64,000 nt of DNA. Source: CAMYLR01 sp039588915 (GTDB lineage: Bacteria > Gemmatimonadota > Gemmatimonadetes > JACCXV01 > JAHWKZ01). The DNA lies in assembly GCA_039588915.1 (NCBI GenBank), contig JBDGYV010000009.1, forward strand, positions 1 through 64,000, written 5' to 3'. The translations under genes were made by a program, and so were the position numbers. The first letter of the stretch is position 1; every line of letters begins with the position of its first letter. Positions 24,470 through 34,051 of this stretch are shown piece by piece. The notes below the pieces were generated by a model. That model saw nothing but the letters and a program-made list of their open reading frames with translations. It made no database searches and was not told the origin of the DNA.

Positions 24470-25388
24470 CCTGGAGAATTGGCTCATAATCGAATCGCGT
24501 AAGATGTTCGAACTCGCGGAACCGAGCATCGATTTGAGTAGACTCCAAATGAGCTAACCGGTCAACCGAGAAGTCTTCGCAGCAAAATGAGCCCATCGCG
24601 GAGCCATAGATGGCGGCTCGCCTGATGCCCTCAGGAGTGATCTGCCCTGTCGCCGCGATGTAGCCGAGGAAACCGCCGGCGAACGAATCGCCGGCTCCGG
24701 TTGGGTCCACGATCGTTTCCAACGGCAGACCGGGAACCGCGAAAAGCCAATCGTCTGCGAACGCGATCGCGCCGTGTTCGCCCTTCTTGACTACGAGGAG
24801 CTGTGGGCCCCAACCCAGTATCTTGTTGGCCGCGGTACGGATATTGGGCTCTTGAGCCAACTCTCGAGTTTCGGAGTCGTTGATGAGTACGATATCGACG
24901 CGCTCGAGAACTCTACGGAGCTCGTCGGGGGCCCCCTCAATCCAGTAATCCATAGTGTCGAGCGCGGCCGATTGTGGCGCGGCCATCTGATCGAGCACGG
25001 TCAACTGAAGCGATGGCGCGATATTGGCGAGAAAGACGTGTTTGGTTTGACGGTATTCTTCCGGGATGATGGGATTGAACTCGGCGAACACGTTGAGATC
25101 GGTGAACGTCGTTTCACGGGCGTTGAGATCGTAGCCGTACCGACCGCCCCACCGGAACGTCGCGCCATCCCGCACTTGAAGACCCGTCAGATCGATTCCG
25201 CGGGCTGCCAAAACGTCCAAATGAGGCTGTGGAAAATCGGTGCCAACCACACCGACCAACCGAACGTCAGTAAAGTATGAGGCCGCCAAACCGAAATACA
25301 CAGCGGCTCCCCCCAACGCCGATGTCCGTTTACCAAACGGCGTCTCGACATCGTCAAGCGCGACTGACCCTACCACCAAGATCGACAT
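24462..25388 (-). CDS. PfkB-family carbohydrate/nucleoside kinase
   Basis: 308 residues of the ribokinase-like superfamily. The N-terminus has ILVVGSVALDDVETPFGKR and GGAAVYFGLAASYF; the C-terminal signature is IVDPTGAGDSFAGGFLGYIA with the catalytic aspartate, followed by AAIYGSAMGSFCCEDFSVDRL. The RBS GAGGAG precedes the ATG at 25388. The gene is followed directly by purM. I recall purM-adjacent PfkB kinases of this type annotated as sugar kinase or inosine/adenosine kinase; the substrate cannot be fixed from motifs alone. Confidence 0.88.
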   Translation of the reverse strand: MSILVVGSVALDDVETPFGKRTSALGGAAVYFGLAASYFTDVRLVGVVGTDFPQPHLDVLAARGIDLTGLQVRDGATFRWGGRYGYDLNARETTFTDLNVFAEFNPIIPEEYRQTKHVFLANIAPSLQLTVLDQMAAPQSAALDTMDYWIEGAPDELRRVLERVDIVLINDSETRELAQEPNIRTAANKILGWGPQLLVVKKGEHGAIAFADDWLFAVPGLPLETIVDPTGAGDSFAGGFLGYIAATGQITPEGIRRAAIYGSAMGSFCCEDFSVDRLAHLESTQIDARFREFEHLTRFDYEPILQDA

Positions 25389-25428
25389 TGATATTCACCG
25401 CTCCTCGTGAAGAAGGTTATGGTGTAGC

Positions 25429-27081
25429 TCACATCGACTCCGGCGCGGTCACGCCGAGTTGTCTCAATCCCTGTCGAAGCACGTACTGAGTCGCCCGAGC
25501 GAGCGCCAAGCGCGCACGCGCCAACGGCTCGTTATCCACCAGAATGTGCTCACCGTGGTACCACAGATGAAACCGACGAGCCAGCGACTCCAGGTAATCC
25601 GTGACCCGGTGCGGTTCTAGCGCGTCGGCAGCATCAGCGATGACATCTGGATAGTCGTCGAGTATGCGTAGAAGGTCGATCTCGGTAGGCGCGGTCAAGA
25701 GTTCCAGGGTCTCGGGCACGCCAGATGCTTCAGGGTCCCAGGTTGGCTCTTCGAGGCGTCCAAACACGCTGGTGATCCGTGCGTGCGCATACTGAACGTA
25801 GTAAACGGGATTCTCCTCCGTTTGGCGTCGGGCCAGATCAAGGTCTAGGACCATGTGGGTGTCGCCCTTGCGCATGACGAGAAAGTAACGCGTCACGTCG
25901 ACGCCGATATCATCCATGAGGTCCTCGAGCAGCACGATGCGGTCGCTCCGGGTTGACAGCCGGACTTCCTGGCCGTCCTCGAGCAAGCTGATCTGTTGGT
26001 AAATCACGGGGCGCAGCCAATCCGGTGAGTACCCGAGGGCGCTCAGAGCGGCACGCATTCTGACTGCGTAATCGTGATGATCTGCGCCCCACACATCGAT
26101 GGCCGTGTCAAAGCCGCGTTCGTGCTTGTCACGGTGATAGGCGATGTCCGGTAACAAGTATGTCGGCTGGCCGGTGCGCTTGACGAGAACGCGGTCTTTA
26201 GCGTCGCCGAACTCCGACGCCCGAAACCAGGTCGCACCATCGTCTTCATACACGGCCCCGGCGTTTCTGAGGTCAGCGATTGTAGCCGCCAATCGGTCGT
26301 CGCTGTAGAGCGTTGACTCGTTGAACCATACTTCAAACTCCACTCGGAAACGGGCTAGATCGGCTCGGATCGCCTCGTTCATATGCTTACCCGCAAACTC
26401 GCGAAACTCAGAGCCACACTCTTCGATCGGTTTTCTTACCCAACGATCCCCGACCTCATCACGCATGGCTTCGGCCAAGTCACGTATGTACTGGCCGCGA
26501 TAGCCACTCTCGGGAAACGGAAACGAAGGGTCTTCGAGTTGCTGATAGCGGGCGTGGACGGATGCTCCCAGAATATCCATCTGCCGTCCGGCGTCGTTGA
26601 AGTAGTACTCGCGGGTTACGCTTGCCCCCTGACTTTCCAACAGAGATGCGATGGCATCGCCCAGGGCAGCGTTACGGGCGTGACCGATGTGCAGCGGACC
26701 GGTTGGGTTGGAAGAAACGAACTCGACATTGATTTGCTGACCTTTCAGGCGGTCGGATCCCCCGTACGAATCGGAGTGAGTGAGGATCTCCCGTACCACT
26801 TCCTGGAGATAGCGAGGTGCCAGTCGAACATTGATAAAGCCGGGGCCAGCGACGATGATATCGCGAAAGCGATCGGGGTCTAGACGGAGTCCATCGACTA
26901 GCTCGGCCGCGATCTCACCGGGCGAGCGCTTTAACGGTCGAGCCAGCGCTAGAGCAATGGGTGAGGACCAATCTCCGTGCTCGGGATCACCAGGGCGTTC
27001 GACAACGATCTCCTCGCTCGGCCATCCCAACTCGTCGAGACGCGCGCGGATCGTGGCGCGGAACTCCTCACGTGGACGCAT
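25429..27081 (-). CDS. argS: Arginyl-tRNA synthetase
   Basis: 550 residues from ATG at 27081, overlapping the FmdB gene by 14 bases; the frame upstream of this is a shadow. The N-terminal tRNA-recognition domain has GDWSSPIALALARPLKRSP. The class I HIGH motif is exact (HIGH at 131-134, in SNPTGPLHIGHARNAALGD). The rest of the catalytic core (EYYFNDAGRQMD, VRLSTRSDRIVLLEDL in place of KMSKS) and the DALR anticodon-binding domain (YVQYAHARITSVF, then ALARATQYVLRQGLRQLGV) are complete. Confidence 0.97.
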   Translation of the reverse strand: MRPREEFRATIRARLDELGWPSEEIVVERPGDPEHGDWSSPIALALARPLKRSPGEIAAELVDGLRLDPDRFRDIIVAGPGFINVRLAPRYLQEVVREILTHSDSYGGSDRLKGQQINVEFVSSNPTGPLHIGHARNAALGDAIASLLESQGASVTREYYFNDAGRQMDILGASVHARYQQLEDPSFPFPESGYRGQYIRDLAEAMRDEVGDRWVRKPIEECGSEFREFAGKHMNEAIRADLARFRVEFEVWFNESTLYSDDRLAATIADLRNAGAVYEDDGATWFRASEFGDAKDRVLVKRTGQPTYLLPDIAYHRDKHERGFDTAIDVWGADHHDYAVRMRAALSALGYSPDWLRPVIYQQISLLEDGQEVRLSTRSDRIVLLEDLMDDIGVDVTRYFLVMRKGDTHMVLDLDLARRQTEENPVYYVQYAHARITSVFGRLEEPTWDPEASGVPETLELLTAPTEIDLLRILDDYPDVIADAADALEPHRVTDYLESLARRFHLWYHGEHILVDNEPLARARLALARATQYVLRQGLRQLGVTAPESM

Positions 27082-27370
27082 TCTTGTCGCCACCTTTTGG
27101 CTTCTTCCTTGTCTTCTTGTTTTCCTGTTTCTCGCTCTTGCCAGATCCGGTTTCCTTATCCGCCGATGCCTTTGATCGGTACTCGTCACTCCGGTAGTCG
27201 GTGGTGTAGAACCCCGAACCCTTGAAGAGAAAACCAGCTCCGCCTGAGATCTGGCGTTCGGCGCGTCCGCCGCACTCCGGGCAACGGCGGGCTCGGGCGC
27301 GAGTGGCCTTCTTCTGAAAGACCTCAAATGCACTGTCGCACTGAACACACTTGTAGACGTAAGTCGGCAA
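27068..27370 (-). CDS. FmdB-family zinc-ribbon protein
   Basis: 100 residues with TTG start at 27370 after a strong RBS (GAGGAGGAGCG). The N-terminal zinc ribbon has PTYVYKCVQCDSAFEVFQ and RRCPECGGRAERQISGG (two CxxC pairs). A disordered Lys/Glu/Ser-rich tail follows (about 65-100). FmdB-like proteins are small putative regulatory or accessory proteins of unknown function. It stands between the methylmalonyl-CoA mutase gene (24 bases away) and argS (14-base overlap). Confidence 0.85.
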   Translation of the reverse strand: MPTYVYKCVQCDSAFEVFQKKATRARARRCPECGGRAERQISGGAGFLFKGSGFYTTDYRSDEYRSKASADKETGSGKSEKQENKKTRKKPKGGDKNAST

Positions 27371-27394
27371 CGCTCCTCCTCGTGATCTATACCT

Positions 27395-29065
27395 TCAGGG
27401 ACGACCGGCGGTGGGGTCCTTGTAGATACCCCCGATGTCACGAAATACATCAGCGATTTCGCCGACGGTGGCACCAACGATGCACGCTGCGCGGATACCA
27501 GGCATTAGGTTTTTCTTGCTGCTCGCTATGGACGACAACGCGTCCAGTGCGTTCTCCACCTGCGTCGAGTCCCGATTCGCCCGCCATTCCGCGAGCCGTT
27601 CGGTCTGGCGTCCGGCGAGCTCTTCGGTATCAGCGGTCCGGATTTCCGATGACGGCTCATCCGTCTCAGCCCAACGGTTGACGCCAACCACGACCTCCTC
27701 GCCGTTCTCAACCCGCCGCTGGTGCTGGTATGCCTCACGCTCGATCTCGCTCTGGAAAACCCCACCTTCAATTGCCGCTACTGAACCACCTATGTCCTCG
27801 ATTTGGTCGAGGTATGCGCGCGCTCTCTCTTCGAGATCGACCGTCAGCCGTTCAACGTAGAACGAGCCTCCGAGCGGATCAGCGGTGTCGGTGACACCGC
27901 TTTCGTGGGCTAGAATCTGCTGCGTCCTCAGGGCCAAACCTGCCGATCGCTCCGAGGGTAATGCCAGCGCTTCGTCGTAGCTGTTTGTGTGAAGGCTCTG
28001 GGTGCCACCGAGGACCGCCGCCAGGGCCTGCAAGGTGACGCGGACGACATTGTTCAATGGTTGTTGCGCGGTCAGTGTTGCACCATCGGTCTGCGTGTGG
28101 AACCGCAGTTTGGCAGCGGACGGGTCGGCAGCACCAAAGCGGTTCCCCACCAAGTCCGCCCAGATCCTGCGGGCGGCTCGAAACTTGGCGACTTCCTCGA
28201 ACAAATTGTTGTGAACGCCAAAGAAGAACGACAACCGACCTATGAACGTGTCGACATCTATCCCGGCTTCGCGGGCTGCCTCGACGTAACAGATCGCGTT
28301 GGCGAACGTGAACGCGATCTCTTGGGCCGCATTGGCGCCAGCCTCACGGATGTGATAGCCGGAGATCGAGATCGGGTTCCAACGCGGAGTTTCCTGCGCG
28401 CACCACGCGAACGAATCGACGATCAGCCGCAAACTGAACTCCGGTGGGTAGATGTACGTTCCACGAGCGATGTACTCCTTCAGGATGTCGTTCTGGACTG
28501 TTCCCCGGAGCGCGCCGAGCTCAGTTCCCTGCTCTTCTCCGACGAGCGTGTACAGCGCCAGGAGCGTGGTTGCGGTGGCGTTGATCGTCATTGATGTCGA
28601 TACGTCACTTAGCGGGATGTCTAGCAACAGACGTCGCATGTCATCCAGCGTGTCGATCGCGACGCCGACACGACCGACTTCCCCGCTGGCCCGTGGATCA
28701 TCCGAGTCCATGCCCATCTGGGTTGGAAGATCAAACGCCGTCGAGAGGCCTGTCTGTCCACGGTCGAGCAAGAACTTGAATCGTGCGTTAGTCTCAGAGG
28801 CAGTTCCGAATCCAGCGTACTGGCGCATTGTCCATAGCCGGCCGCGGTACATGTTGGGGTAAATGCCGCGGGTGAATGGTGGCTCACCGGGATGGTCGGA
28901 AGCCACGCCACTGTCTGAGATCGAGTCGGCCGTGTAGCAGGGTTCGATCGGATGTCCGCTGCTCGTCTCAAATCCCGGTTTACGTTCAGGGGAGCGCTCG
29001 AGGTGAGGCTCGAGGGTCTCCTTTCTCCATCGGTCGCCGTCGGTGTTCGCAGATGGGGGGATCAT
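27395..29065 (-). CDS. Methylmalonyl-CoA mutase, large (catalytic) subunit without B12-binding domain
   Basis: 556 residues of the MM_CoA_mutase TIM barrel. Blocks are PFTRGIYPNMYRGRLWTMRQ, YAGFGTASETNARFKFLLD, GLSTAFDLPTQMGMDSD, SISGYHIREAGANAAQEIAF, QTDGATLTAQQPLNNVVRV and QSLHTNSYDEALALPSE. The protein ends after the barrel and a short tail, so the cobalamin-binding domain (DxHxxG) must come from a separate small subunit, which is not in this window. It converts methylmalonyl-CoA to succinyl-CoA. ATG at 29065 overlaps the biotin carrier stop as ATGA, fitting the last step after propionyl-CoA carboxylase in one operon. Confidence 0.95.
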   Translation of the reverse strand: MIPPSANTDGDRWRKETLEPHLERSPERKPGFETSSGHPIEPCYTADSISDSGVASDHPGEPPFTRGIYPNMYRGRLWTMRQYAGFGTASETNARFKFLLDRGQTGLSTAFDLPTQMGMDSDDPRASGEVGRVGVAIDTLDDMRRLLLDIPLSDVSTSMTINATATTLLALYTLVGEEQGTELGALRGTVQNDILKEYIARGTYIYPPEFSLRLIVDSFAWCAQETPRWNPISISGYHIREAGANAAQEIAFTFANAICYVEAAREAGIDVDTFIGRLSFFFGVHNNLFEEVAKFRAARRIWADLVGNRFGAADPSAAKLRFHTQTDGATLTAQQPLNNVVRVTLQALAAVLGGTQSLHTNSYDEALALPSERSAGLALRTQQILAHESGVTDTADPLGGSFYVERLTVDLEERARAYLDQIEDIGGSVAAIEGGVFQSEIEREAYQHQRRVENGEEVVVGVNRWAETDEPSSEIRTADTEELAGRQTERLAEWRANRDSTQVENALDALSSIASSKKNLMPGIRAACIVGATVGEIADVFRDIGGIYKDPTAGRP

Positions 29066-29601
29066 TCTGGCTCGCTCGGGGGCTCGATGGCACAGATAAA
29101 GAATCCCTGCTCGATCGGCTGCCCGGATCGTATTCTGAGATCGCGGACGACTCCATCAATTGGTGCTGTGATCTCGTTTTCCATTTTCATCGCCTCGATA
29201 ATCGCCAGCCCTTCCCCAGCATGGACGTGGTGTCCCTCCTCGACCTCGACCTCTAGTACCAACCCCGGCATGGGAGCATGGATCTTCTGCGTGCTGTCGG
29301 ACACGTGGGGCGCCAATGAAGCCAGCCTATGGCGTGCTTCACTGACCACGGTGAACCCGTAGCGAGAGCCGTCCAACACCACCGCTCCCTTGTCGCCGGC
29401 ACTGGCTCGCCATTCGACGCGTCTGGGTCGGCCTTCGACCCACGCTTGAGCGTCGCCGGGCCCAGCCACGACAGAGAAGGTCCATGACTCGTCACCGTGT
29501 TCGACTTTGATCTCACAACCATCGTCGGTCCCCAGCAGCGTCACACGATACGACGTCTCGACGCCGTCGGGCGTTACGATATAGTGCTTCCTTGCGGTCA
29601 T
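29062..29601 (-). CDS. Biotin carboxyl carrier protein of acyl-CoA (propionyl-CoA) carboxylase
   Basis: 179 residues from ATG at 29601 (ATGA overlap with the methyltransferase stop); an upstream extension is a shadow. The biotinyl domain is at about 105-176, with HAPMPGLVLEVEVEEGHHV and the biotin-acceptor motif EAMKMENE (Lys139). The N-terminal 100 residues are a less conserved beta-rich region typical of stand-alone acyl-CoA carboxylase carriers. It works with the biotin carboxylase at 30917-32455 and the carboxyltransferase at 32500-34044. Confidence 0.92.
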   Translation of the reverse strand: MTARKHYIVTPDGVETSYRVTLLGTDDGCEIKVEHGDESWTFSVVAGPGDAQAWVEGRPRRVEWRASAGDKGAVVLDGSRYGFTVVSEARHRLASLAPHVSDSTQKIHAPMPGLVLEVEVEEGHHVHAGEGLAIIEAMKMENEITAPIDGVVRDLRIRSGQPIEQGFFICAIEPPSEPE

Positions 29602-30920
29602 CGATCCGGCCGCGACAGCACGGCCACGGCTTCGACATGAGCTGTCTGCGGAAAGAGATCGAATGCGCGCAGGGATTCGAGCCGCCAGCCCGTGCCCAGC
29701 CGGCGCACATCGCGAGCCAATGTCGCGGGGTTGCACGCCACGTAGACCAGCCGTTTCGCCGGCGAGGCCGAGATTCCCGAGAGGATCCGCCGCGGGCAAC
29801 CGCCTCGCGGGGGGTTCAGGACGACGATCTCGGGCCTAGGTCGAGACCACTCCACTCGGTCAGCGGGCAACTCCAGCACGTGTACTGACCCAGTGGCGAC
29901 ATTCGAGTGGGCGTTGGCTCGCAAATCGGAGGCGGTCCCCGAATGAGCTTCGATCGCTGTCACGACAGCGCCCGCAGCCGCCAGTTGGCACCCAACCACC
30001 CCGATGCCGGCGTAGGCATCGATCACGCGCTTGCCGGATGCGGGCCCGACGGCCTCGACCACCGCGTCGTACAATCTCTCGGCGCCGCTGAGGTCGGCTT
30101 GGATGAAACTATCGAAGCCGATCCTGAGATCCAAGCCCCGATACTGAAAACGGCTGGTTAACCGTGGGGCATCGGTCGCGAGCGTGAGACTCGACTCGGT
30201 ACGCCAGCCCCCCCACGTCGTTTCGATGTCGGCGTTGTCAGAGAGGGCGCCAGCCAGGATGGGCGCGAGATCGGCCTGGTGGACGAACAATCCCGCCTGC
30301 ACCGGCCCCGGAGGTAGACACCGGAGCGCCAGTCGGCCTTCCAGGATTCCAGAGTCGCATGCAACCGCGTGGTCACGAAGAGCCAGTTCGAGCGCCCCAC
30401 GCAGCCTCGCTAGTTGTACGTCTATTTGATCGTTAACGATCGGGCAGCCGCCGATTGATATGATGCGGCGAGGCTCATTGGCATGGTGATACCCGAAATG
30501 GAGCTCATCGCCCGTCCAGCGCCAGGAGACGACCGCTCGTTTTCGGTATCCCCAACCGCTGGCTGCCGGCTCGCACACCAACCCATCGAGCCCTCGGTGA
30601 CCGCCGATCCTCTCCATTGCATCGACTACCGCCTGGGCCTTGGCTTCGCGTTGGGCGGCCACGGTCAGATGTTGGAGCTGACATCCCCCGCAAGAACCAA
30701 AAACTGGGCAACGCGGCTCGATTCGAGCTGCGGCGGGTTCCAGCACAGCTTCGAGTCTTGCCCTCGCGTAGCGCGGGTGACGCTCGACAACGGTCGCCCG
30801 CACCTTCTCGCCGGGCACGGTCCACGGCACAAAGACGACCAGCCCATCGACGTGCGTGACGCCCTCGCCGCCATAGGCGAGCCTCTGGACGATCGCTTCG
30901 ACGGTGGCTTTCTCGATCAT
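29598..30920 (-). CDS. 23S rRNA/tRNA m5U methyltransferase family protein (RlmD/TrmA-like)
   Basis: 440 residues. An N-terminal TRAM domain (about 5-60) is followed by the iron-sulfur cysteines in RCPVFGSCGGCQLQHL. The SAM-binding core has RVIDAYAGIGVVGCQLA and VVLNPPRGGCPRRIL. The catalytic cysteine lies in YVACNPATLARDVRRL. Members methylate uridine C5 in 23S rRNA or tRNA. ATG at 30920 overlaps the biotin carboxylase stop (ATGA) and its own stop overlaps the biotin carrier start. An RNA-modifying gene is thus inserted within a carboxylase operon; no biochemical link is apparent. It could be RlmD, RlmC or a relative; the site is not predictable. Confidence 0.9.
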   Translation of the reverse strand: MIEKATVEAIVQRLAYGGEGVTHVDGLVVFVPWTVPGEKVRATVVERHPRYARARLEAVLEPAAARIEPRCPVFGSCGGCQLQHLTVAAQREAKAQAVVDAMERIGGHRGLDGLVCEPAASGWGYRKRAVVSWRWTGDELHFGYHHANEPRRIISIGGCPIVNDQIDVQLARLRGALELALRDHAVACDSGILEGRLALRCLPPGPVQAGLFVHQADLAPILAGALSDNADIETTWGGWRTESSLTLATDAPRLTSRFQYRGLDLRIGFDSFIQADLSGAERLYDAVVEAVGPASGKRVIDAYAGIGVVGCQLAAAGAVVTAIEAHSGTASDLRANAHSNVATGSVHVLELPADRVEWSRPRPEIVVLNPPRGGCPRRILSGISASPAKRLVYVACNPATLARDVRRLGTGWRLESLRAFDLFPQTAHVEAVAVLSRPDR

Positions 30921-32455
30921 CGGTACCACACCCAGGGGCGAGTTGCTCTCCAGCCAGCTCGACCATCCGATGTGGTCGGACTGGCGAGGCTCGTGGTCGG
31001 CGCCGGCCGAAGAGAGTCCCTACGCCAGGCCGCCAGGGCCGCCGCCAGTGGCTCCTCGAGGCGGGCCTCTTGCGCCATCCGCGAGACGATCGCCTGTGCG
31101 CGTCTCTCCAGTGTGCGCGTTGTGACCTGTCCTTCGGCGACCGCTGGCTCGGCCAACAACGCGCGCAGAAAACCGAGATTGGTCATGAGCCCTCCAATCT
31201 CTGTCTCGGCGAGGGCTCGATCGACCCGGCTCAAAGCCTCACCCCGTGTTCGTCCCCAGCCGATGCACTTGGCGAGTAACGGGTCGTAGTGGGGGGTGAT
31301 CTCGACACCTGCCTCGATACCGCTGTCGAATCGAACGCCTACCCCGCCTGGTTCGCGGTACGACGTAACCGTGCCGGTGGCGGGAAGGAATCCTCCTGTC
31401 GCGTCCTCAGCCGCTATCCGGCACTCGATCGCGTGACCGCGCAACTCGACTTCAGCTTGACTCAAGGGCAGCTCGCCCCCAGCGGCGATCTCGAGTTGAA
31501 GACCCACCAGATCGACACCGGTCACCATCTCGGTTACCGGGTGTTCAACTTGGATACGGGTGTTCATCTCGAGGAAGTAGAACTCGCCGGTTGGGATCAT
31601 GAGGAACTCCACCGTGCCGGCTCCGACGTAGTCGACCGCTTGGGCGGCCGCGACGGCGAGCCGACCCATCTCGTTGCGTAGCTCCGCACTCAAGCCTGGC
31701 GCTGGCGCTTCCTCGATTACCTTCTGATGGCGGCGCTGTAGCGAGCACTCTCGTTCGCCGAGATGAATCGCGTGACCGGTTGCGTCTGCTATTACTTGAA
31801 TCTCGATATGCCGGGCCTCAGGGAGATACTTTTCCATGTAGACATCTGAATCGCCGAAAGCGCCCGCAGCCTCGCGGGATGCGGCGGCCAGCGCGGCTTT
31901 CAGATCGGCTTCCCTCTCTACCACGCGCATCCCCTTTCCCCCTCCACCGGCAGCCGCCTTGAGGAGTACAGGGTATCCGATGCGGTTCGCCTCCGCGCCG
32001 GCTGTCGTTATGTCATCGAGTCGTTCCAGCGTTCCTGGAATGACCGGCACCTTGGCTGTCGCCATTGACCGTCTGGCCGAGGTCTTCTCCCCCATGATCC
32101 GGATGCTTCTCGGTGGTGGGCCGACCCACGCCAAGCCGGCGGCTTCAACCGCCTCCGCGAAGCTCGCGTTTTCGGCCAGGAACCCGTACCCAGGATGCAC
32201 CGCGTCGGCGGCGGTTCGCTTGGCGGCATCTAGTATCCGCTCAGGTGAAAGGTACGATTCGGCAGCCACCGCAGGTCCGATCTCCACGGCTCGGTCCGCC
32301 AGCCAGACGTGCGGTGAGCGTCGATCGGCCTCAGAGAACACCGCCACGGCCTCGAGCCCCGTTTCTTGACAAGCTCTGATGACGCGGACCGCGATCTCAC
32401 CGCGGTTGGCGATCAGCACCCGGCGCCAGTTCTTCGTTTCCGATCCAGGTCTCAT
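30917..32455 (-). CDS. Biotin carboxylase subunit of acyl-CoA (propionyl-CoA) carboxylase
   Basis: 512 residues. Blocks are RRVLIANRGEIAVRVIRAC, DAVHPGYGFLAENASFAEA, the ATP-grasp loop KAAAGGGGKGMRVV, GERECSLQRRHQKVIEEAP, and FLEMNTRIQVEHPVTEM. The length exceeds the ~450 of AccC; the extra C-terminal region (about 450-512) is poorly conserved. It carboxylates biotin with ATP and bicarbonate. No clear RBS precedes the ATG at 32455, after a 44-base gap from the carboxyltransferase gene. Pairing with a PccB-type carboxyltransferase and methylmalonyl-CoA mutase makes propionyl-CoA the likely acceptor. Confidence 0.93.
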   Translation of the reverse strand: MRPGSETKNWRRVLIANRGEIAVRVIRACQETGLEAVAVFSEADRRSPHVWLADRAVEIGPAVAAESYLSPERILDAAKRTAADAVHPGYGFLAENASFAEAVEAAGLAWVGPPPRSIRIMGEKTSARRSMATAKVPVIPGTLERLDDITTAGAEANRIGYPVLLKAAAGGGGKGMRVVEREADLKAALAAASREAAGAFGDSDVYMEKYLPEARHIEIQVIADATGHAIHLGERECSLQRRHQKVIEEAPAPGLSAELRNEMGRLAVAAAQAVDYVGAGTVEFLMIPTGEFYFLEMNTRIQVEHPVTEMVTGVDLVGLQLEIAAGGELPLSQAEVELRGHAIECRIAAEDATGGFLPATGTVTSYREPGGVGVRFDSGIEAGVEITPHYDPLLAKCIGWGRTRGEALSRVDRALAETEIGGLMTNLGFLRALLAEPAVAEGQVTTRTLERRAQAIVSRMAQEARLEEPLAAALAAWRRDSLRPAPTTSLASPTTSDGRAGWRATRPWVWYR

Positions 32456-32499
32456 GTCACACTTGATATAGCACGCCTTAAGGATTGCGGCAAAGAGAC

Positions 32500-34044
32500 T
32501 TACAGGGGAAGGTTGCCGTGCTTTCTGGTCGGGTTGGCATCGCGCTTGTTAAGTACCGCAAGCAGACCGCTGACGAGCCTCGAGCGTGTCTCCACCGGAT
32601 CGATGATGGCATCCACGTAGCCCCTTTCGGCGGCGATGTACGGGTTAGCGAACCGCTCTCGGAACTCCTCGGTGCGGCGATCGATAACCGCCTCGGGGTC
32701 ATCCGCGGCTTGGATCTCTTTTCTCCACAGGATCTCCGCCGCCCCCTTGGGTCCCATAACCGCTATCTCTGCAGTGGGCCAAGCGAGATTTAAATCCCCA
32801 CGAATGTGCTTGGACGACATGACGTCGTAAGCACCCCCGTACGCTTTTCTCAGGATCACCGTCAGTTTTGGCACCGTGGCTTCGCAGTACGCGTATAACA
32901 GCTTTGCCCCATGCTTTATGATCCCGCCCCACTCCTGGCCGGTGCCGGGCAGAAATCCAGGAACGTCGACGAACGTGATCAGCGGGATGTTGAAAGCGTC
33001 ACAGAACCGAACGAAACGCGCCCCTTTTAAGCTGGCATTGATATCGAGTACGCCAGCGAGGACGGCTGGTTGATTGGCGACGATGCCGACCGAGCGTCCT
33101 GCCAGTCGGGCAAAACCCACGACCAGGTTCGGGGCGTACCCGGCCTGGACCTCGAGAAAAGAGTCCTGGTCAACGATCCTTTGAATGATCCCGTGGACAT
33201 CGTACGGCTTGTTCGGGTTGTCGGGAACCGCGTCGGCTAGCTCCGGTACGCGTCGGTACCAGTCGTCGTCCGAATCGACAATTGGAGGATCCTCCTGATT
33301 ATTGGACGGCAAGTAGTCGACCAAATCGCGGATCCCTCTCAAGCAAGCCACCTCGTCCGCGAAAGTGAAGTGACTCACTCCACTCTTGGTCGCATGCACA
33401 GCGGCTCCACCAAGCTCGTCAAAGGACACCTCTTCGTGGGTGACCGTCTTCACCACGTTTGGCCCGGTCACGAACATGTATGAGATGCCCTCGACCATGC
33501 ATACAAAATCGGTAAGGGCCGGCGAGTAGACAGCGCCACCAGCGCAGGGGCCGAGAATCGCGCTGATCTGTGGCACCACTCCACTGGCCAGTGTGTTGCG
33601 TAGAAATATCTCAGCGTACCCACCGAGTGACGCCACACCTTCCTGTATCCTCGCGCCTCCCGAATCATTGAGTCCGATGATCGGAGCGCCCACTTTCAAC
33701 GCCAGATCCATTACCTTGCAGATCTTCTCAGCGTGCGCCTCGGACAGCGAACCGCCGAATACTGTGAAGTCTTGACTGAAGACGTAGACGGTCCGGCCGT
33801 TGATCGTGCCGTGCCCGGTTACGACGCCATCCCCGGGGATTCTCTGGGACTTGAGCCCGAATTCCTCGGTGCGATGGGTGACGAGCATGTCGAACTCGAA
33901 GAACGAGTCCTCATCGAGCAGCAGGTCGATCCGTTCCCGAGCTGACAGCTTACCCTTGGCGTGTTGTGCCTCCAGGCGGTCGATCCCACCGCCCAGCAGA
34001 GCCAGCTCCTCGCGGGCGCCCAGGTCTTCGAGTCGATCACTCAT
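32500..34044 (-). CDS. pccB: Acyl-CoA carboxylase carboxyltransferase (PccB type)
   Basis: 514 residues, the length of propionyl-CoA carboxylase beta subunits. Blocks are RERIDLLLDEDSFFEFDM, GRTVYVFSQDFTVFGGSLSE, LNDSGGARIQEGVASLGGY, SAILGPCAGGAVYSPALTD, and SSKHIRGDLNLAWPTAEIAV. It transfers carboxyl from biotin to propionyl-CoA (or acetyl-CoA). It begins the carboxylase/mutase operon, 7 bases after the LpoA-like gene. The residue that sets acyl preference lies in a region I cannot assign confidently, so propionyl-CoA rests on context. Confidence 0.95.
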   Translation of the reverse strand: MSDRLEDLGAREELALLGGGIDRLEAQHAKGKLSARERIDLLLDEDSFFEFDMLVTHRTEEFGLKSQRIPGDGVVTGHGTINGRTVYVFSQDFTVFGGSLSEAHAEKICKVMDLALKVGAPIIGLNDSGGARIQEGVASLGGYAEIFLRNTLASGVVPQISAILGPCAGGAVYSPALTDFVCMVEGISYMFVTGPNVVKTVTHEEVSFDELGGAAVHATKSGVSHFTFADEVACLRGIRDLVDYLPSNNQEDPPIVDSDDDWYRRVPELADAVPDNPNKPYDVHGIIQRIVDQDSFLEVQAGYAPNLVVGFARLAGRSVGIVANQPAVLAGVLDINASLKGARFVRFCDAFNIPLITFVDVPGFLPGTGQEWGGIIKHGAKLLYAYCEATVPKLTVILRKAYGGAYDVMSSKHIRGDLNLAWPTAEIAVMGPKGAAEILWRKEIQAADDPEAVIDRRTEEFRERFANPYIAAERGYVDAIIDPVETRSRLVSGLLAVLNKRDANPTRKHGNLPL

Positions 34045-34051
34045 CGTCTGG

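Noticed and set aside
27082..27477. Extended argS N-terminus
   Set aside because: The extension overlaps the FmdB gene and its upstream gap; ArgS similarity begins at the ATG at 27081.
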